Shown here piece by piece: positions 43,903-56,455 of a stretch of 64,000 bases of DNA. Numbering within the stretch: position 1 is the stretch's first letter; every line of letters begins with the position of its first letter. The notes under the pieces are model-generated. The model saw only the letters and a list, made by a program, of their open reading frames with translations. It ran no database searches and was not told the origin of the DNA. The DNA is from Bettongia penicillata ogilbyi (taxonomy: Eukaryota; Chordata; Mammalia; Diprotodontia; Potoroidae): NCBI GenBank assembly GCA_023548195.1, contig JAJHZJ010000800.1:1-64000 (forward strand). Direction: 5' to 3'. The position numbers and the translations under genes were made by a program.

Positions 43903-46900
43903 CTGAGGGAGACAAATATCATGAGGCTAGAGAAGTCAGGGGAAGTGATGCTGACTTCCCAGACTGTATTTCTTCTACCTTACCCCTCTAATCTCCACCC
44001 CAAACATACATATTCATGAGCCAGCCCTCCTACCTTTCCAGTCTGTTTATATGTTACACCCTTTACCCTGTCATGTACTGTTTGATAGGGTGACACTAGC
44101 CTCTTTGTTCTATCTGGAACAAGATGCTCCATCTCCTAACTCTGGGCATTTACACTGGCCATCCCTCATACATAGAATGATCTCTCTCCTCATCTCCACT
44201 CCCTGATTTTCTTCAGGTCCCAGTTAAAATCCCACCTGTGAGAAGCTTTTCCTGGTCCCTCTTAATTCCAGTGCCTTCCCTCTCTTACTTATTTCTTATT
44301 TATTCTTTATATAGCTTGTTTGTATGTAGTCATTTGCATGTTATCTCCTCCATTAGATTGTGATCTCCTTGAGGGCAGAAACTGTTTTTTGACTTTCTTT
44401 GTATCCCTGGCTCTTGGAACAGTGCCTGGCATATTGTAGCTACTTAATAAATGTTCGTGCACATTCACACACATTCAGTTGCTCACTGGATAACTGACCA
44501 AGGACCCCAATCCCAGTGCCTGACACTCTGGGAATTTTCTGGGTCATCTAGTCGGCCCATGTTGCATCCAGTTCTGGATGTCATATTTTCAGAATACAAA
44601 CAATCAGAAACCCATCCCTTCATTCATTCAAGGATCCAACAACCAATTATTAAGTAGATTTTAAGTAGAAGGTACCATGCTAGGCACTGGATATAAAAAA
44701 GGAAAAAAAAGAACAAGTTACATTCTACTAAGGGAAAAAATATTCAGGGATAAACTAGCTTAATGAAAAGTAAATACAAAGTAACTTCTTGGAAAGTGAG
44801 ATAGTTGAATTGTGTGATGAGTACCTGTGATTGACTTAGCTCTTCTCAGCAATACAATGATTCAAGACAATTTCAAAAGACTCTTGATGGAATGTGCTAT
44901 CCACATCCAGAGAAAGAACTATGGAATCTGAATACAGATCAAAGCCCACTATTTGCACTTTTTGTGTGTGTGTGGTTTTTCCCTTTTGTTGTTTCTTCCT
45001 TTACAATATGACTAATGTGGAAATATATGTAATTTATATCAGATGGCTTGCTATCTTGGGAAGGGGTGAGAAGAGGGAGGGAAAAACATTTAGAACTCAA
45101 AACCTTATAAAAAATGAACACTGAAAAAAGAAATGTTCATTATTTAAAAAATAAAATACTGAAAGATAGTTGAGGAAGAAGGGAATTTGGAGATCATGTC
45201 ATATAAGGATCAATTGAAGGAACTAGGGAGAAGAAGACTTAGCTGGGGGTTTGGGTGAAATGATAGGAGTCTAAAATTATCTTCATGGAAAAGGAATTAG
45301 ACCAGCTCTGTTTGGCTATAAAGGACAGATCTAGGAACACTAGGCAAATATTGCAGAGAAGTTGATTTAGGCTTTATACAGGGAAAAAATTTCTAGCAAT
45401 TAAAACTATTCAGAAGAATGGTTTCAACCTCTTTGAAAGTGTATCAGAGATGAGATTTAAACCCAAGCCTTCCTGACTCTGAGATCAGCTCTCTGTCAGT
45501 TACATCATACTGTCTTTCACTTGGCACACAGATGTTTAATAAATACGTGTTGATTAATTTGAGTTAGGGAGGAAGGAAGGGAGAGAGAAAATCTGGAATT
45601 CAAAATTAAAAAAATACACAAATATTAAAAATTGCTTTTACGTGCAATTGGTAAAAAACAAAATATAACTTAAAAATAAAATAAAATACACATCAGAGGT
45701 GCAAATAGAACAGAACCAGGAAAACAATTTATACAATAAAAGCATTAGAAAAGACAAACAACTTTGAAAACTATAAGAACTCTGATCAACTCAATAACCA
45801 ATCATGATTCCAGAGGATATCTGATGAAACATGCTACTCAATCTCCTGACAGAGAAAGGATGAATTTAGGATACAGATTGAGACGGCAATTTGGCAGCAT
45901 GGCCAATGCAGGAATTTGCTTATTAACTCTGCTTACTTGTTACAAAGGCTTTGTTTTTATTTTTATTTTTGTGAGGGGTAGGGGAAAAGTGGGTAGAGGT
46001 AGGAGGGAAAGAAACAGATTTTTAAATGAAAAGAATAAAACTAAATTAAAAACAAAAAATACATAGAGTAGTGAGAGAAATTCAGGAGGGGGTCGTAGCA
46101 AGAAAGGCAGTGTTGCACATTCCGTTGGATATGGAAATCTATTTCACCCTTCAGGAAGGCAAGGGGGAAGAGGACAGGAGAGGGAAGAGAATAGAAGGGA
46201 CAGCAAATTGGGGAAAGGGATAATCAGAAGCAAACACTATTGTGGGAAGACAGGTCAAGGGAGAGAATGGAATAAATGAAGGACAGGGTAGGACAGAGGG
46301 AAATGTGCTTAGTCTTTTACAACATAACTATTATGGAAGTGCTTTGCATTGTTACACATGTATGACCTATATTGAATTGCTTGTTTTCTCAATATGGGTG
46401 AGTGGGGAGGACGGAAGGGAGAGAATATGGAACTCAAAGCTTTAATAATGAATGTTACAAATTGTTTTAGCATGCAACTGGAAAATAAGCTATACAGGCA
46501 ATGGGGTATAGAAATCTATTTTCCCCTACTGAAAAATAGAGGGGAAAGGAAATGGAAGAAGGGTGGGGAAATGTAATAGAAGGGAAGATAGACTGCAGGA
46601 AGGGGTGGATGAAGAGCGGGTACTGTCTTGGGGTGGGGGCCGGGGAGTGATGGGGAGAAATTTTTGAATTCAAATTCCTGTGGAAGTGAATGTTGAGAAC
46701 TGAAAAATAAATAAATTATATATTTAAAAAAAAGAGAAAGACAGTGTTGGTAACACTATGTTAAAGTTGATGTGTACTCTTTTGCTTGTTTATTGATCTG
46801 TTTATCCAGTGAATCAGAAGGACCTTAGTTCAAATCTGGCCTCAGATACTTACTAGCTGTGGTGACCCTGAACAAATCAGTTAACCCCAACTGCCACAAA

Positions 46901-47300
46901 AAAAATGTGGTAGATTTGTGATTTCATATTCAATCCTCTTTTTTGTCCTTTCTATATGAAAATATTCATATTTACTGATGACTATAAAATACATGGCAGC
47001 TAGATGCTCGGTGAATAGAGCCTGGAATCAGAAAAACCTGAGTTCAAATCTAACCTCAGATACTAGCCTTGTCACCCTGGGCAAGTCACTTAACCCCATT
47101 TACCTCAGTTTTCTAGTCAGGATGAATTAGAGAAGGAAATGGCAAACTACTCCAGTATCTTTTCAAGAAAACAGGATGGACAATATTGGCCTGCTACAAT
47201 CCACAGAGTCACAAAGAGTCAGACACAAGTGAATGATTTGACAACAGCAATTAAGTACATAATTTTAAAAATTGGGGTTTCTTTGTTTTGTTTTTTTAAT
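43903..47300 (+). repeat. Intron 5-6, left part: L2 end, L1 3' ends, SINEs
   Basis: About 44085-44460 is an L2 3' end. About 44835-45165, 45700-46075 and 46080-46735 are L1 3' terminal pieces with A-rich tails. About 46800-46890 and 46995-47245 are plus-strand CORE-SINEs ('ggaaatggcaaactactcc'). No exon-like sequence was seen. Confidence 0.7.
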
Positions 47301-47316
47301 GGAATTATAGTAAGAT

Positions 47317-48040
47317 GTTGACTGGGGCTCAGGTGCTATCCTTGGGAAAAACCCCAGCCCTCTGTAATGCTAATGAAGTTAAAGATCTTCTCCACCCATT
47401 AGGGGGCCTGCCCATTAAGGGAAGCTTGATTAGGGGAGGCCCACACCTTTTGTTCATTTCTAATACACTGGTTCTCAAGGGTTGTGATGCCCTCTGGCTC
47501 TGAAAAATGTATAAATACTGTGAGGTTTTACTTTGGGATTTACTCCCCAAGTTGGAAGTGTTTGCTTAACCAGAGGAGACTGAGCAGCTGCTAAGGAACC
47601 CCTCCCTCTTGAAAATCCAGAGTTGGTGCTTCCCTCTGGGAACTCTGTATGTATGGTCAGACAGTTGGATCTGTCTGTTGATCTGTGATGTATGTATTGC
47701 TTAGGGTCAGAGGGCTGGAAACTCTGTCTGTTGGTTGATCTTTGCTTCTCTGTTTGTTCTCTTAAGTTCAGGGTGCTGACTTTTTCCCCTGAACTAAGTG
47801 AATGGTTTATGTGCTTCATTAAAGTGATTGTTGATCCCCCCAAAAGTTGCTTTCCTTTTAGAAAAGCAGATCTAAGAGCCTGTACAGTAGACCCTGCCCC
47901 TGTGTATGCCAGGGTCCTTGCTGATACATCCTCTCTAAGCACAGAGAATGTATCCTGCCCAGAGGCAGCTGAAGAGAAGGTCCAGACAGTTGGGCCTGTT
48001 GTAGGGATGACCCTCAATGCTAATGCAGCAGCCCCTTCTA
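47317..48040 (+). mobile_element. Solo LTR (endogenous retrovirus), plus strand
   Basis: The stretch begins TGTTGACTGGGG, has a TATA box TATAAATA at 47510-47517 and a poly(A) signal ATTAAA at 47818-47823 about 300 bp further on, in the U3-R-U5 order of an LTR. No gag, pol or env sequence adjoins it. The right border is approximate. Confidence 0.65.
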
Positions 48041-48343
48041 TGTAGGAGAGAAGCAGTGACCCCAAGGTATTAGGGCTACATCTGGAGGGAGCAGTGACAT
48101 AAGCCTAAAAAGGAAATCCAAGGGAAAAGAGTGCTTTAAAAATGTAACAAGTCTAGAGCCTAGGCCAGACATTTGGGGACCTATGAGTAGATAACAGGTT
48201 TTAAGAAAAGGTAAAGAAGTCCACACGTGTGCATGCTCACATTTGTACACAAACACATACACACACACTCAGATGATCAGAGAGAGTATATTTAAGTACC
48301 TTCTTCCCAATTCTAACACTTGATCAAGGCCAGGGCCCCCTAC

Positions 48344-48467
48344 CTTTGGTGAGGTCATTGGCATCAAAAGTGCCTTTGACCTGATAGCAGGTCCGGCCGT
48401 CACCCCCACACTGTAGGCACTTGTCTTCTTTCTTAGATGAATAGAGCATGTGGTCACAGCCAACAGC
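48344..48467 (-). CDS. PAPLN: PAPLN exon 5: end of cysteine-rich segment
   Basis: A 124-nt exon after AGGCAG and before GTAGGG. It contains AVGCDHMLYSSKKEDKC and CGGDGRTCYQVKGTFDANDL, matching the C-x-C-GGDG segment that leads into the spacer in ADAMTS-like proteins. It ends in phase 1. Confidence 0.95.
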
Positions 48468-48889
48468 CTGCCTAGGCCCAGGCGCAGGAGAGGAAGGAGA
48501 AAAAGAGAAGAGGCCAATCTCATTAAGGATCAGACTGAACAAAGGAGACTAGAAAGCCAGGAAAAAAGAGCTGCTCCCCTACGCCAGGAGATGGAGTCAT
48601 GGAGCTCTTTCTTCTCCTAGAAAGCTGGTATTCCAAGAGACCAGGCTCTGACTTGTTTAGGGTTTTGTCAGTCAAGGGCCAGAGGGGAAAGCTATGCTAC
48701 TGGCATCCATCTCAAGGATGGCTATGCCTGTGATTGACTTCTTGAATAAGGGAATCTGCCTTAATAAGTAACTGCCCAGTTGTGCATGGAATCACCTGCA
48801 ACATTGCCCTGAATCTCCCTAGGAGTGCTGCTACTTCATGGGTAATAGCACGGAAATCTCCCTCATCTGATGCAGAAGATCCTATCCCT

Positions 48890-50400
48890 GTTTGTGGCCA
48901 AGGACAGTTATTAAGGACCTACTATGTGCCAACCACAGACACTGGGAACTCCAAAGACAAAAAAATTAAACAATTCCTGACCTCAAGGAACCTCGACTCT
49001 ACTGGGGGAAAATAACATATACACAAAAAAAAATTAAACACAAGATCTATACAAAAAAAACTGCTGCAAATAAAAATGTAATTTCTTAGAGGAGGATAAT
49101 AGCAACTGGGGGGAATCAGACTAGGCTTTGAGTAGGAGATGACGCTGACACAAACCATGAGAGAAACCAGGGATTCCCTCAAGTAGAAGTGAGGAGGAAC
49201 TCAATCCAGAAATGGGTGATGGATGGCCCGACACCAAGATGGGAGAAGGAAAGCCACATAGAAGGAACCACAAATAGGCCACTTTGGCTGGAATGTAGAG
49301 TATGTGAGGACAGCAATGAGCAAATAAGTCTGGAAAAGTAGAACGAAACGATTAACATGGGTTTTATTTTTTCTTTTTCTTTTTAATTTTTTTGGAGGGG
49401 GAGATGAGAGGGAAATAGAATTAATTTTTGTAAATTAAAAAAATATTAAAGAAAAAAGATAGCTGGGGCCAGAGGGTGAAGGGCTTTAAAATTCAGCCAG
49501 AGGAGTTAGCCAATGGGGCTCCTTGAGCGGGGGAGTGACATGGTCAGACCTGCGCTTTAGGAATATCCATTTATAAGCTCAGTTGTGTGGAAAATGAATG
49601 GGAGAGGGGAGCAACTTGAGGCAGGGAGACCAATCAGGCTGCTGAAATGGTCCAGGGAATGAGTGAGAGGGTCTGAATTTGGGTGGTGTTTGTGGTGCAG
49701 GGAATGGATGCAATGTAGATTGTGGAGGCAGAACTGACAAGACTTGGCAATTTACTGAATACAAAAGATGAGGGAAATGGAAGAGTTGAGGGAAATTCTG
49801 AAGTTGCCAATTTGGGCAACTGGAAGAAAAATGGTAATCTCAGCATAAATAGGGAAGTCAGGAAGGGGGAAAGGTTTTGGGGAAAAGATAATGAGCTCAG
49901 TTTTGGACATGTCAAGTTTGTGATGCCCGTGAGACATTCATTTGGAGATGTCTGATAGGTAGTTGATGCTGTGGGACTGGAGCTCAGGAAAGAGACTGAG
50001 ACACAGTCTGAGACACACCCAGGGGAGGCGGAAAGTGAGAGAGGGAAAGAAGGAAGGAAGGAGGGGAAAAGGGAGGGAAAGGGGGGAGAGAGAGAAAGGG
50101 GTAAGGGAGAAGGGGAGAGAGAAAAGAGGAAAGGGAAAGAGGAAGAAAAGGAAAAGGGGAGAGGGAAAAGGAAGGGGAGAAGGAGAGAAAGAAAGAGAGA
50201 ATGAAGAGAACTTAGGACCGAGCCTTGGAGTATATCCATTCATGTATAGGAAGTCGGACATGGATATTGATCCATCTGAGGAGCTGAGGAAGATAAGTCA
50301 GACAGGTAGGAAAAGAGCCAAGAGAAAGTGTTGTCATTAAAGTTAAGGGGGGCAGTGTATATGAGAGGAGATGGTAATCAGTGACATCAAAAGTTAAAGA
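48890..50400 (+). repeat. Unclassified interspersed repeat, copy 2, with polypurine tract
   Basis: It has the same kind of text as 28160-28500 ('ctcaaggaacctcgactct', 'agggtgaagggctttaaaa', 'gagtgacatggtcagacctg'). Within it, about 50039-50205 is almost pure A/G on the plus strand. It lies in the intron between exons 4 and 5. Confidence 0.6.
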
Positions 50401-50525
50401 CAAGTTAAAGGGCTCCAAAAAGATCGCAGGATTTGACAATTAAGTAGAAGTTGGTCATCTTGGAGAGACAATCTTAGCCCTGGGTAGGGGCCATGAAAGG
50501 CAGAGAGGGCAGGCCAGTGGCTCAC

Positions 50526-50656
50526 CTGACAAGTGCCCTGCACACAGACGTCCAGTTTGCCTGGCTCACACGGGGTCCCATCCACCACTGCCTCCTTGTG
50601 TCTGTAGTAGAAGTTCTCCCCCTTGGGAATGCAGTTCAGCTCACACTTGTTGGCAG
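50526..50656 (-). CDS. PAPLN: PAPLN exon 4: cysteine-rich segment
   Basis: A 131-nt exon after a TTCTCAG acceptor and before GTGAGC. It contains NKCELNCIPKGENFYYRHKE and VVDGTPCEPGKLDVCVQGTC, typical ADAMTS-like cysteine-rich sequence (C-x-L-x-C, then DGT-x-C). It completes the codon split in exon 3 and ends in phase 0. A long purine-rich tract lies in the intron just downstream. Confidence 0.95.
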
Positions 50657-51990
50657 CTGAGAAGAGAAGAGGGAAGAAGATGAAATCCCAAAAGATGAGG
50701 TTTCTTTTCCTACTCAGAACCCAAATGGCCTGTCCCTCTAGTTCCCTGAAAGCAGGTGCTTAATATGGCAACACTTGAATATTCCTTTAACTAGACCATC
50801 CAAATCCTAAGCCATGCTGGGTAAACAGGAATTTATCAAATAAAGACCTTATCAAACTCCCTCCTCCCAACATATACACGAACCATCTTCCTTCCTCACT
50901 CCACTATAATTCCCTCTTCTTTTACCTTCCTTGGTAAAAGGGGACTAAGGAATTCTGGACTTTTCAAAACATGAGGACATCTTGAAGAGCTGCCTGACTG
51001 TTCTTAAATAGCTACCTAGTAGAATAATGAGGGGAAAGGTCACAAATTTGGAGTCAAGAGACTTAGGTTTGAGTTCTGTCCCCAATACTTATTAGCCAAG
51101 TGATAACTAGGTAGTGAGACTCAGTTTCTCAGCCTATAATGGACAGAATGATATACACAGTATCTACCTCACAGGCCTGCTGGGGGACTCAAATAAAAAA
51201 ATAAACATAAAGCTCTATGAATATTACATATATTATATATATATTTATATTTTACATATGTGTATATATGTATATGTGTGTGTGTGAATATGTATGTGTG
51301 TATAATTGTTTCAATTGTGTCCAATTCTTTGTGACCCCATTTGGAGTTTTCTTGGCAAAGATATTGGAATGGTTTGCCATTTCCTGCTCCAGCTCATTTT
51401 ACAGATGAGGAAACTGTGGCAAACAGGATTAAATGTCTTGCCCAAGATCACAGGGCTACTTAGTGTCTGATGCTGGATTTGAACTTAAGATGATGAGTTT
51501 TCCTAACTCCAGGCCCAGAGCTCTATCCACAATGACACCTAACTGCCCTATACATACACATATACTATCATATGTGTGTGTGTAGCTGCTATATATTACT
51601 ATGTGTATATGTATGTATATACATAGATGTACATGTCTATGTATATACACACACATATCTATATGTATTTATTTATAAATCAGATATCATCATTCTTCCT
51701 CCTGCTTTGAGGTAGAACAGCCCAGGCAGATTCTCATCGGTCTTATTTTCAAAGTCCTTCAGAAATAGCAAAAAAACCTCTTCCCTTTATAAGAAAAATT
51801 ATATTGGTATGGGAGTTTCTTCTTCTTCTATGGGTCTCTGGTATTAGGAGTCTTCCTACAGCCCTTGCTCCCATAGGTTATGGAGGGAGTCCTAGGCACC
51901 AGCAAACTTCCTGAGGAACAAGTAAAGAAGTCCCAGGGGATTCCAAGGAAGCCCATGTTACTAAGCGGAGTCATCCATTCTAGCTCTTAC
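50657..51990. repeat. Intron 3-4: SINEs and AT/TG-rich simple sequence
   Basis: A MIR-type SINE lies at about 51030-51190 (plus), simple TA/TG sequence at about 51215-51300 and 51550-51670, and a minus-strand CORE-SINE at about 51305-51548. Nothing else is recognised. Confidence 0.7.
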
Positions 51991-52093
51991 CTCCATAATA
52001 TGGAAACCACTTGTATCTCTTTCCTTGGAATTCCTTGCCATCAAATTCTGCACACTGTTCTGCTCGGAAATCCCGGGTGCCCTGAGGACAGCT
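51991..52093 (-). CDS. PAPLN: PAPLN exon 3: start of cysteine-rich segment
   Basis: A 103-nt exon between CTGCAG and GTAAGA. It reads [20 protein letters not shown] and continues to WFPYYG. The EQCAEFD stretch is the hallmark start of the ADAMTS/ADAMTS-like cysteine-rich region. It ends in phase 1. Confidence 0.95.
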
Positions 52094-52246
52094 CTGCAGG
52101 GGAGAAAGGAAGAGGAGACGACATTATAGGATGCTGTACTGTTGCTGGGAGACGAGGGGAAGAAGGGAAAATCCAGTCAAATTCAAACCAAGAAGCACGA
52201 ACTAAAGTGTCAGTTATGTGATGCACTGGGGATACCAAACACACCT

Positions 52247-52637
52247 ATTCCTTCCACATCTCAACTTTCCCCATCACAGTTTTGATATATCACAGGTCAG
52301 CAAAAGAAATTATATGGGGAAAAAGCATAGCAAAACATGAAATAAAGAAAAAAATAGAAAGAAAAAAAGAAATTAAATGAGAATTTGGGGGGAGTTTTGC
52401 AGAAGCTGCAGATGACACAGAAAAAGTTTAGAAACTTGAAAATGCGTAAAATTTATGTATCATATAGTATAATATCAACCCAAATTTTACAATAAGATAC
52501 TGTAAATACCCCACAAAAAAAAGAAAAAATTCAAACCTTCTCTGGTACAAAGGAAAGGCCAAAAAAATTTGATACAGATTTTCCAGATCATGGGGGTGCT
52601 GTATCCCCTAACCCCCAAGATGTGGAAGGGATAACGG
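52247..52637. mobile_element. MITE, family A copy 2, with internal A-rich expansion
   Basis: Same family as 11337-11653. It has a decayed left end ('ttccttccacatctcaac') and a well-kept right end 'gatgtggaagggataac'. An extra A-rich stretch of about 60 nt at 52318-52380 makes it longer than the others. Confidence 0.8.
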
Positions 52638-53315
52638 TAGTCCTTTCCAAAATACAGAAGCTTCTCTCAGAAGTTATTTCTCACCCAGCAGGCTAGGAAG
52701 CTAAAGAATGTAGTAGAGACAGCCCCACAATAGGGAGGATGAACTCCTAAATTCAATCTTCAGGCCTGACTTGCCACAGGGATTTTTTTTAAGCTGTTCT
52801 AAATTTAACAAACACCAAATAAAATGTAGCCACAGGGATTTAAAACAACATAATTCCATGTGGAGTCCTCCTCTACAATCTTCCCCCCAAAGGATTCCTT
52901 TGCCTCTATCTTGTAAAATACTTGGAAGCTCTTCAGAGGAAAAAACTGGTGGGATGGGCGTAAGGCAGTGAAATCAAAATGTTCATCAAGACGTTGTCTC
53001 AGTAACTCGGTAATAGTGCCTGAGAGCAGCAGCCCAAAACACCAACAGACGTGCCTGAGGGATATAGCAATGAACTTGTTTCCTCTTTTATCCAAGCTCC
53101 TAGCAAAACTGTAACAGCTTCTAGTTGCCCTCGCTGGAGACCTGGCCCTGGTCTTTGTTGTGTCTCCAGTGGTGTAGTAGGACCTCGAGATTAAAAAGTG
53201 AGCATGGAAATACTACCCTGATGATGAAGGGAGGTCAGACTCTTTACACAACTCCTACAGAAGATAAAACTGCTTAATAAAGGAGAGAAGAAATGCGGGT
53301 CCCAAACCATCTTAC
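52638..53315. other. Intron 2-3, remainder, nothing recognised
   Basis: To the right of the MITE at 52247-52637 this stretch holds no repeat family that I recognise and no exon-like frame on either strand. Confidence 0.5.
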
Positions 53316-53376
53316 CTCAGTGTTGCATGAACGATAATTTCGGGTGGGTCCAATACAGCTGGAGCCTCCATCTCTC
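53316..53376 (-). CDS. PAPLN: PAPLN exon 2: TSP1 repeat 1, second half
   Basis: A 61-nt exon between CTCTTAG and GTAAGA. It completes the split Arg codon from exon 1 and reads RDGGSSCIGPTRNYRSCNTE, the end of the first thrombospondin type 1 repeat. It ends in phase 0. Confidence 0.94.
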
Positions 53377-54839
53377 CTAAGAGACAAACCCACACAAGAA
53401 AGTGGTTATCTGTCCATCTTTCCACCCAGCGCAGTGCCCAAGAAACCTTCTTTCTGCTTCCTCAGACAGATGGATCTAGGAGTCTATTCTTTGTGTAGCC
53501 ATAATCTACTTAGTCAGAAATATTTTGATTATTTCCCACCCCACCCCCCAATATTCCTCTGCATTATAAGGAAGGGTTTATGGGGAAAGGAATGGGAGGC
53601 AAGCATAAGGTAGCAGAAAGAATTTACTGGTTCTTGAGTCAAAGGACCTGGGCTCAAATTTCACCTCTGTGTCTCCTTAGACAAATCACTTAACTTCCCT
53701 GGGCCTTAGTTTCCTGATCTGTAAAATAGGAATGGTGATCTAGGTTCTCTGAAGTTATGAACCCAAGAGTCATTGAGAGGTAACAATAATTTTTTAAAAG
53801 CATTAAATAAATAAAAACACAGATATATATATATAAAAGATACTTGTATATGTATATTTTAAATAAATAAAAACACAGATATATACATAAAGATACTTGT
53901 ATATGTATATTATACACATATGTAAAATTTTATATTTATATTTACTTATAGATCAAGGTTTAGATGATAGAAAGTTGACTTTGGTGCCTAAAACACTTGC
54001 ATTTAACTCTGTCCTCTGACACACAATGGTTAGGTGACCTTGGGAAAGTCATTCAACTTCTGAGGGCTCTTTTCTAAAATTATAAGTTGCTAAGAAGGTG
54101 CTATCTGCATTGCTAGACAGAGTTCCCTCACTTGGAGTTCCCTAGACCAACAAAATCCCAGATACAGTCATCTTCTCTTTAACTCACTGTTTTAAAAAAA
54201 AAAAAATGCCTGCCTAGCCAAAGCATGGGCATTTGTTTTGTATGACTGAACATGTATAACCTATATAAAATTGCTTGCCTTCTCAATGTAGGGAGGAGGG
54301 AAAGAATTTGGAACTCAAAAATTTTTAAAAACGAATATTAAAAATTATTCTCACATGTAATTGGGGAAAAATAAAATGTTAAATTGAAACAAGAGTACAT
54401 TTTTAAAAATTGCCTAGCCACGTGTTTTCCCCCAGCCTGGCAGACAGATTCTGATTTTGACTCTAATTTTTTTCATGGGAACCAGAAATAATTTCTCTCT
54501 CCTGAAGTCTATCAGACAGTTGGCATTTGTGGGGTGTCTGCTATGAGCACAGTGCTATACCCACAGATATGGAGACTAGGGAAAGAAACATCCATGAAAG
54601 ACTTAGTTTCTGCTCATTAGGATCCAAGAGACTTTTCAAATGTCTGGGCTTGTGATTACATTACCAGGGAACTCCTGTGAGGAAGCGCCTTGTACCAATA
54701 TGGATCCGCATTATATCATCTTAAAGAGTTATGTGAAAAGCAAGCTACTTCCTGGCCAGGGAGTCAGGGGCAAGACTGAAAGACAAGCCTTCCTGAATCA
54801 AAGAAATGTCAAGAGTGAATTTAACAAAAGAGTAAACTA
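53377..54839. repeat. Intron 1-2, left part: SINEs, tandem duplication, L1 end
   Basis: MIR-type SINEs lie at about 53600-53760 and 53965-54075 (plus). About 53804-53912 is two tandem copies of a roughly 55-bp AT-rich unit ('aaataaataaaaacacag'). About 54235-54405 is an L1 3' end. Confidence 0.7.
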
Positions 54840-55540
54840 AGGCAGTTCTCCACACAAGACAACAGTTTATTAATAGGACGCTGAACTTACTAAAAAAGGG
54901 ATCTCTGGCCTGCCTCCATTTGTGCCAAAAGACCCAGAGTGAGGGGCAACAGGGTGTTTTAAACCTAGGTGTATCTTCCTTCTGATTGGCCTAACAAGTG
55001 CTTCATTTGGACCTCCCCAGGCAAAGGCAAGGCAATCCCAAAGGGTGGACATTTTAATGAGGAGGTGGGTTTAATAATTCTCAGCCCCTCCTTAGGGCTT
55101 TTTGTCCCCTACACCCCAATTCTCATGTGAAAAGATTAATTTGTAGCTAGGGAAAGTGGGTTGGCCTAAGAGATGTAGCTGGCTGATTACGTCCCTCTCC
55201 AACACTTCTGGAATGCTAGTTGCTTCATGAGACCCAGCTGCCTCCAGCAATCTTGGCTAGAAAAACCATCCCAATCAGGATTTCCCCAGCTTAGTCTCCT
55301 TCTTGCAAACCAAGTTATCTCCAATTTGGAGTAAAGAAAGCAAGGATAAGGGACATGTCTCCTGGGGAGGGCCTCTCAAGCTGGCTTCTGTTCACCCAGT
55401 AAACAGAACTGAGGGTCCCACTTGGGAGGGGTCTAGCCCAAGCTGGTTAACACAGATGCCTTGGGGGCTAGGAGTGATCCCATTGCTAAATCACACCCTT
55501 CAGAAACCCCCTACCCTAGAGAAGTAGGGTCTGACAAAAT
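54840..55540 (-). mobile_element. Probable LTR (endogenous retrovirus), minus strand
   Basis: Read on the minus strand it starts near TGTCAGACCC, has a promoter-like GC-balanced U3, and carries AATAAA at 54866-54871 followed by 'ctgttgtcttgtgtgg', typical of an LTR R-U5 border. No internal retroviral genes adjoin it. The borders are approximate. Confidence 0.55.
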
Positions 55541-55604
55541 AGCAAAAAAGATGTGTTACAGAAAATATTAATTTTCCTCAGGCAGAAATACAAAAAAAAA
55601 AAAC

Positions 55605-55700
55605 TGTAACCATACAAAGTACTATGTAAGTATAATTTTTTGAAAGGCAAAAAAATGTAACCATACAAAGTACTTTGTAAATATAATTTTTTAAAAGACA
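55605..55700 (+). repeat. Tandem duplication, 51-bp unit
   Basis: The unit 'tgtaaccatacaaagtact' plus an A/T-rich tail occurs at 55605 and again at 55656, with a few differences. Confidence 0.85.
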
Positions 55701-55734
55701 TGGTGAAATGAATGGAACATTGAAACAACATTAA

Positions 55735-56090
55735 GATCTATGTTCAAAACTGGCCTGAGATAGGTACTAGCTGTATGACCCTGGCCAAGTCACTTCACTT
55801 CAATTTCCTCATCTTTGAAGATGTAGTTGGGCAGCTAGGTGGCTCAGTGGATATCATGCTGTGTCTGGAGTTAGGAAGACCCATCTTCAAATCTGGCCTC
55901 AAACACTTATTAGCAGTGTGACCCTAGGCAAGTCACTTTACCCTCAAACTGAGTTTGCCTCAGTTTTCTCTTCTGTCAAATGAGCTACAGAAGGAAAAAA
56001 CAAACTACTCCAACACTTTTGCCAAGAAAACCCCAAATGGGGTCACGAAGAGTCAGACATGAGTAAATAACTGAATGATGACAAAGAATT
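55735..56090 (+). repeat. Two plus-strand CORE-SINEs, intron 1-2
   Basis: About 55735-55825 is a MIR core. About 55830-56090 is a complete SINE beginning 'gggcagctaggtggctcag' and ending with the 'aagagtcagacatgagt' 3' segment. Confidence 0.85.
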
Positions 56091-56455
56091 ATATAAAATT
56101 CTGTTATTTCTTTTAGATCCCCTTTAGCATCTAGCATAGTAAGTATTGCATAAATATCTATTGATCTGAACTGAGAAGCATCTGAACTTGACAAGGGAAA
56201 CTTGAGGCAGAGAAAGCTAGAGAGACAAAGTACCTATGAAAATAGAAGACATTGGAGTAAAAATATGTACTTGATTTACAAAAAAAAAAAATCCATTTCT
56301 ACAATCTCCTGGAGCATAAAGTGAGATCTGCTTATCTTAACACTGATTCTTGCTTCATAATTATAACAGGTGAACCAGGAAACCAATAATAAATCTGAGA
56401 TGTCATAGTTTACTAATGAGGATGTTTCTGAAAATTTAATTGGAAATTTCAGTAC

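Noticed and set aside
47475..48065. 196-codon open frame on the minus strand
   Set aside because: It runs antisense through an LTR with TATA and poly(A) signals on the other strand, and shows no protein family.
49634..50239. 201-codon minus-strand frame rich in Ser, Leu, Phe and Pro
   Set aside because: It is the complement of a polypurine tract; the composition alone keeps the frame open.
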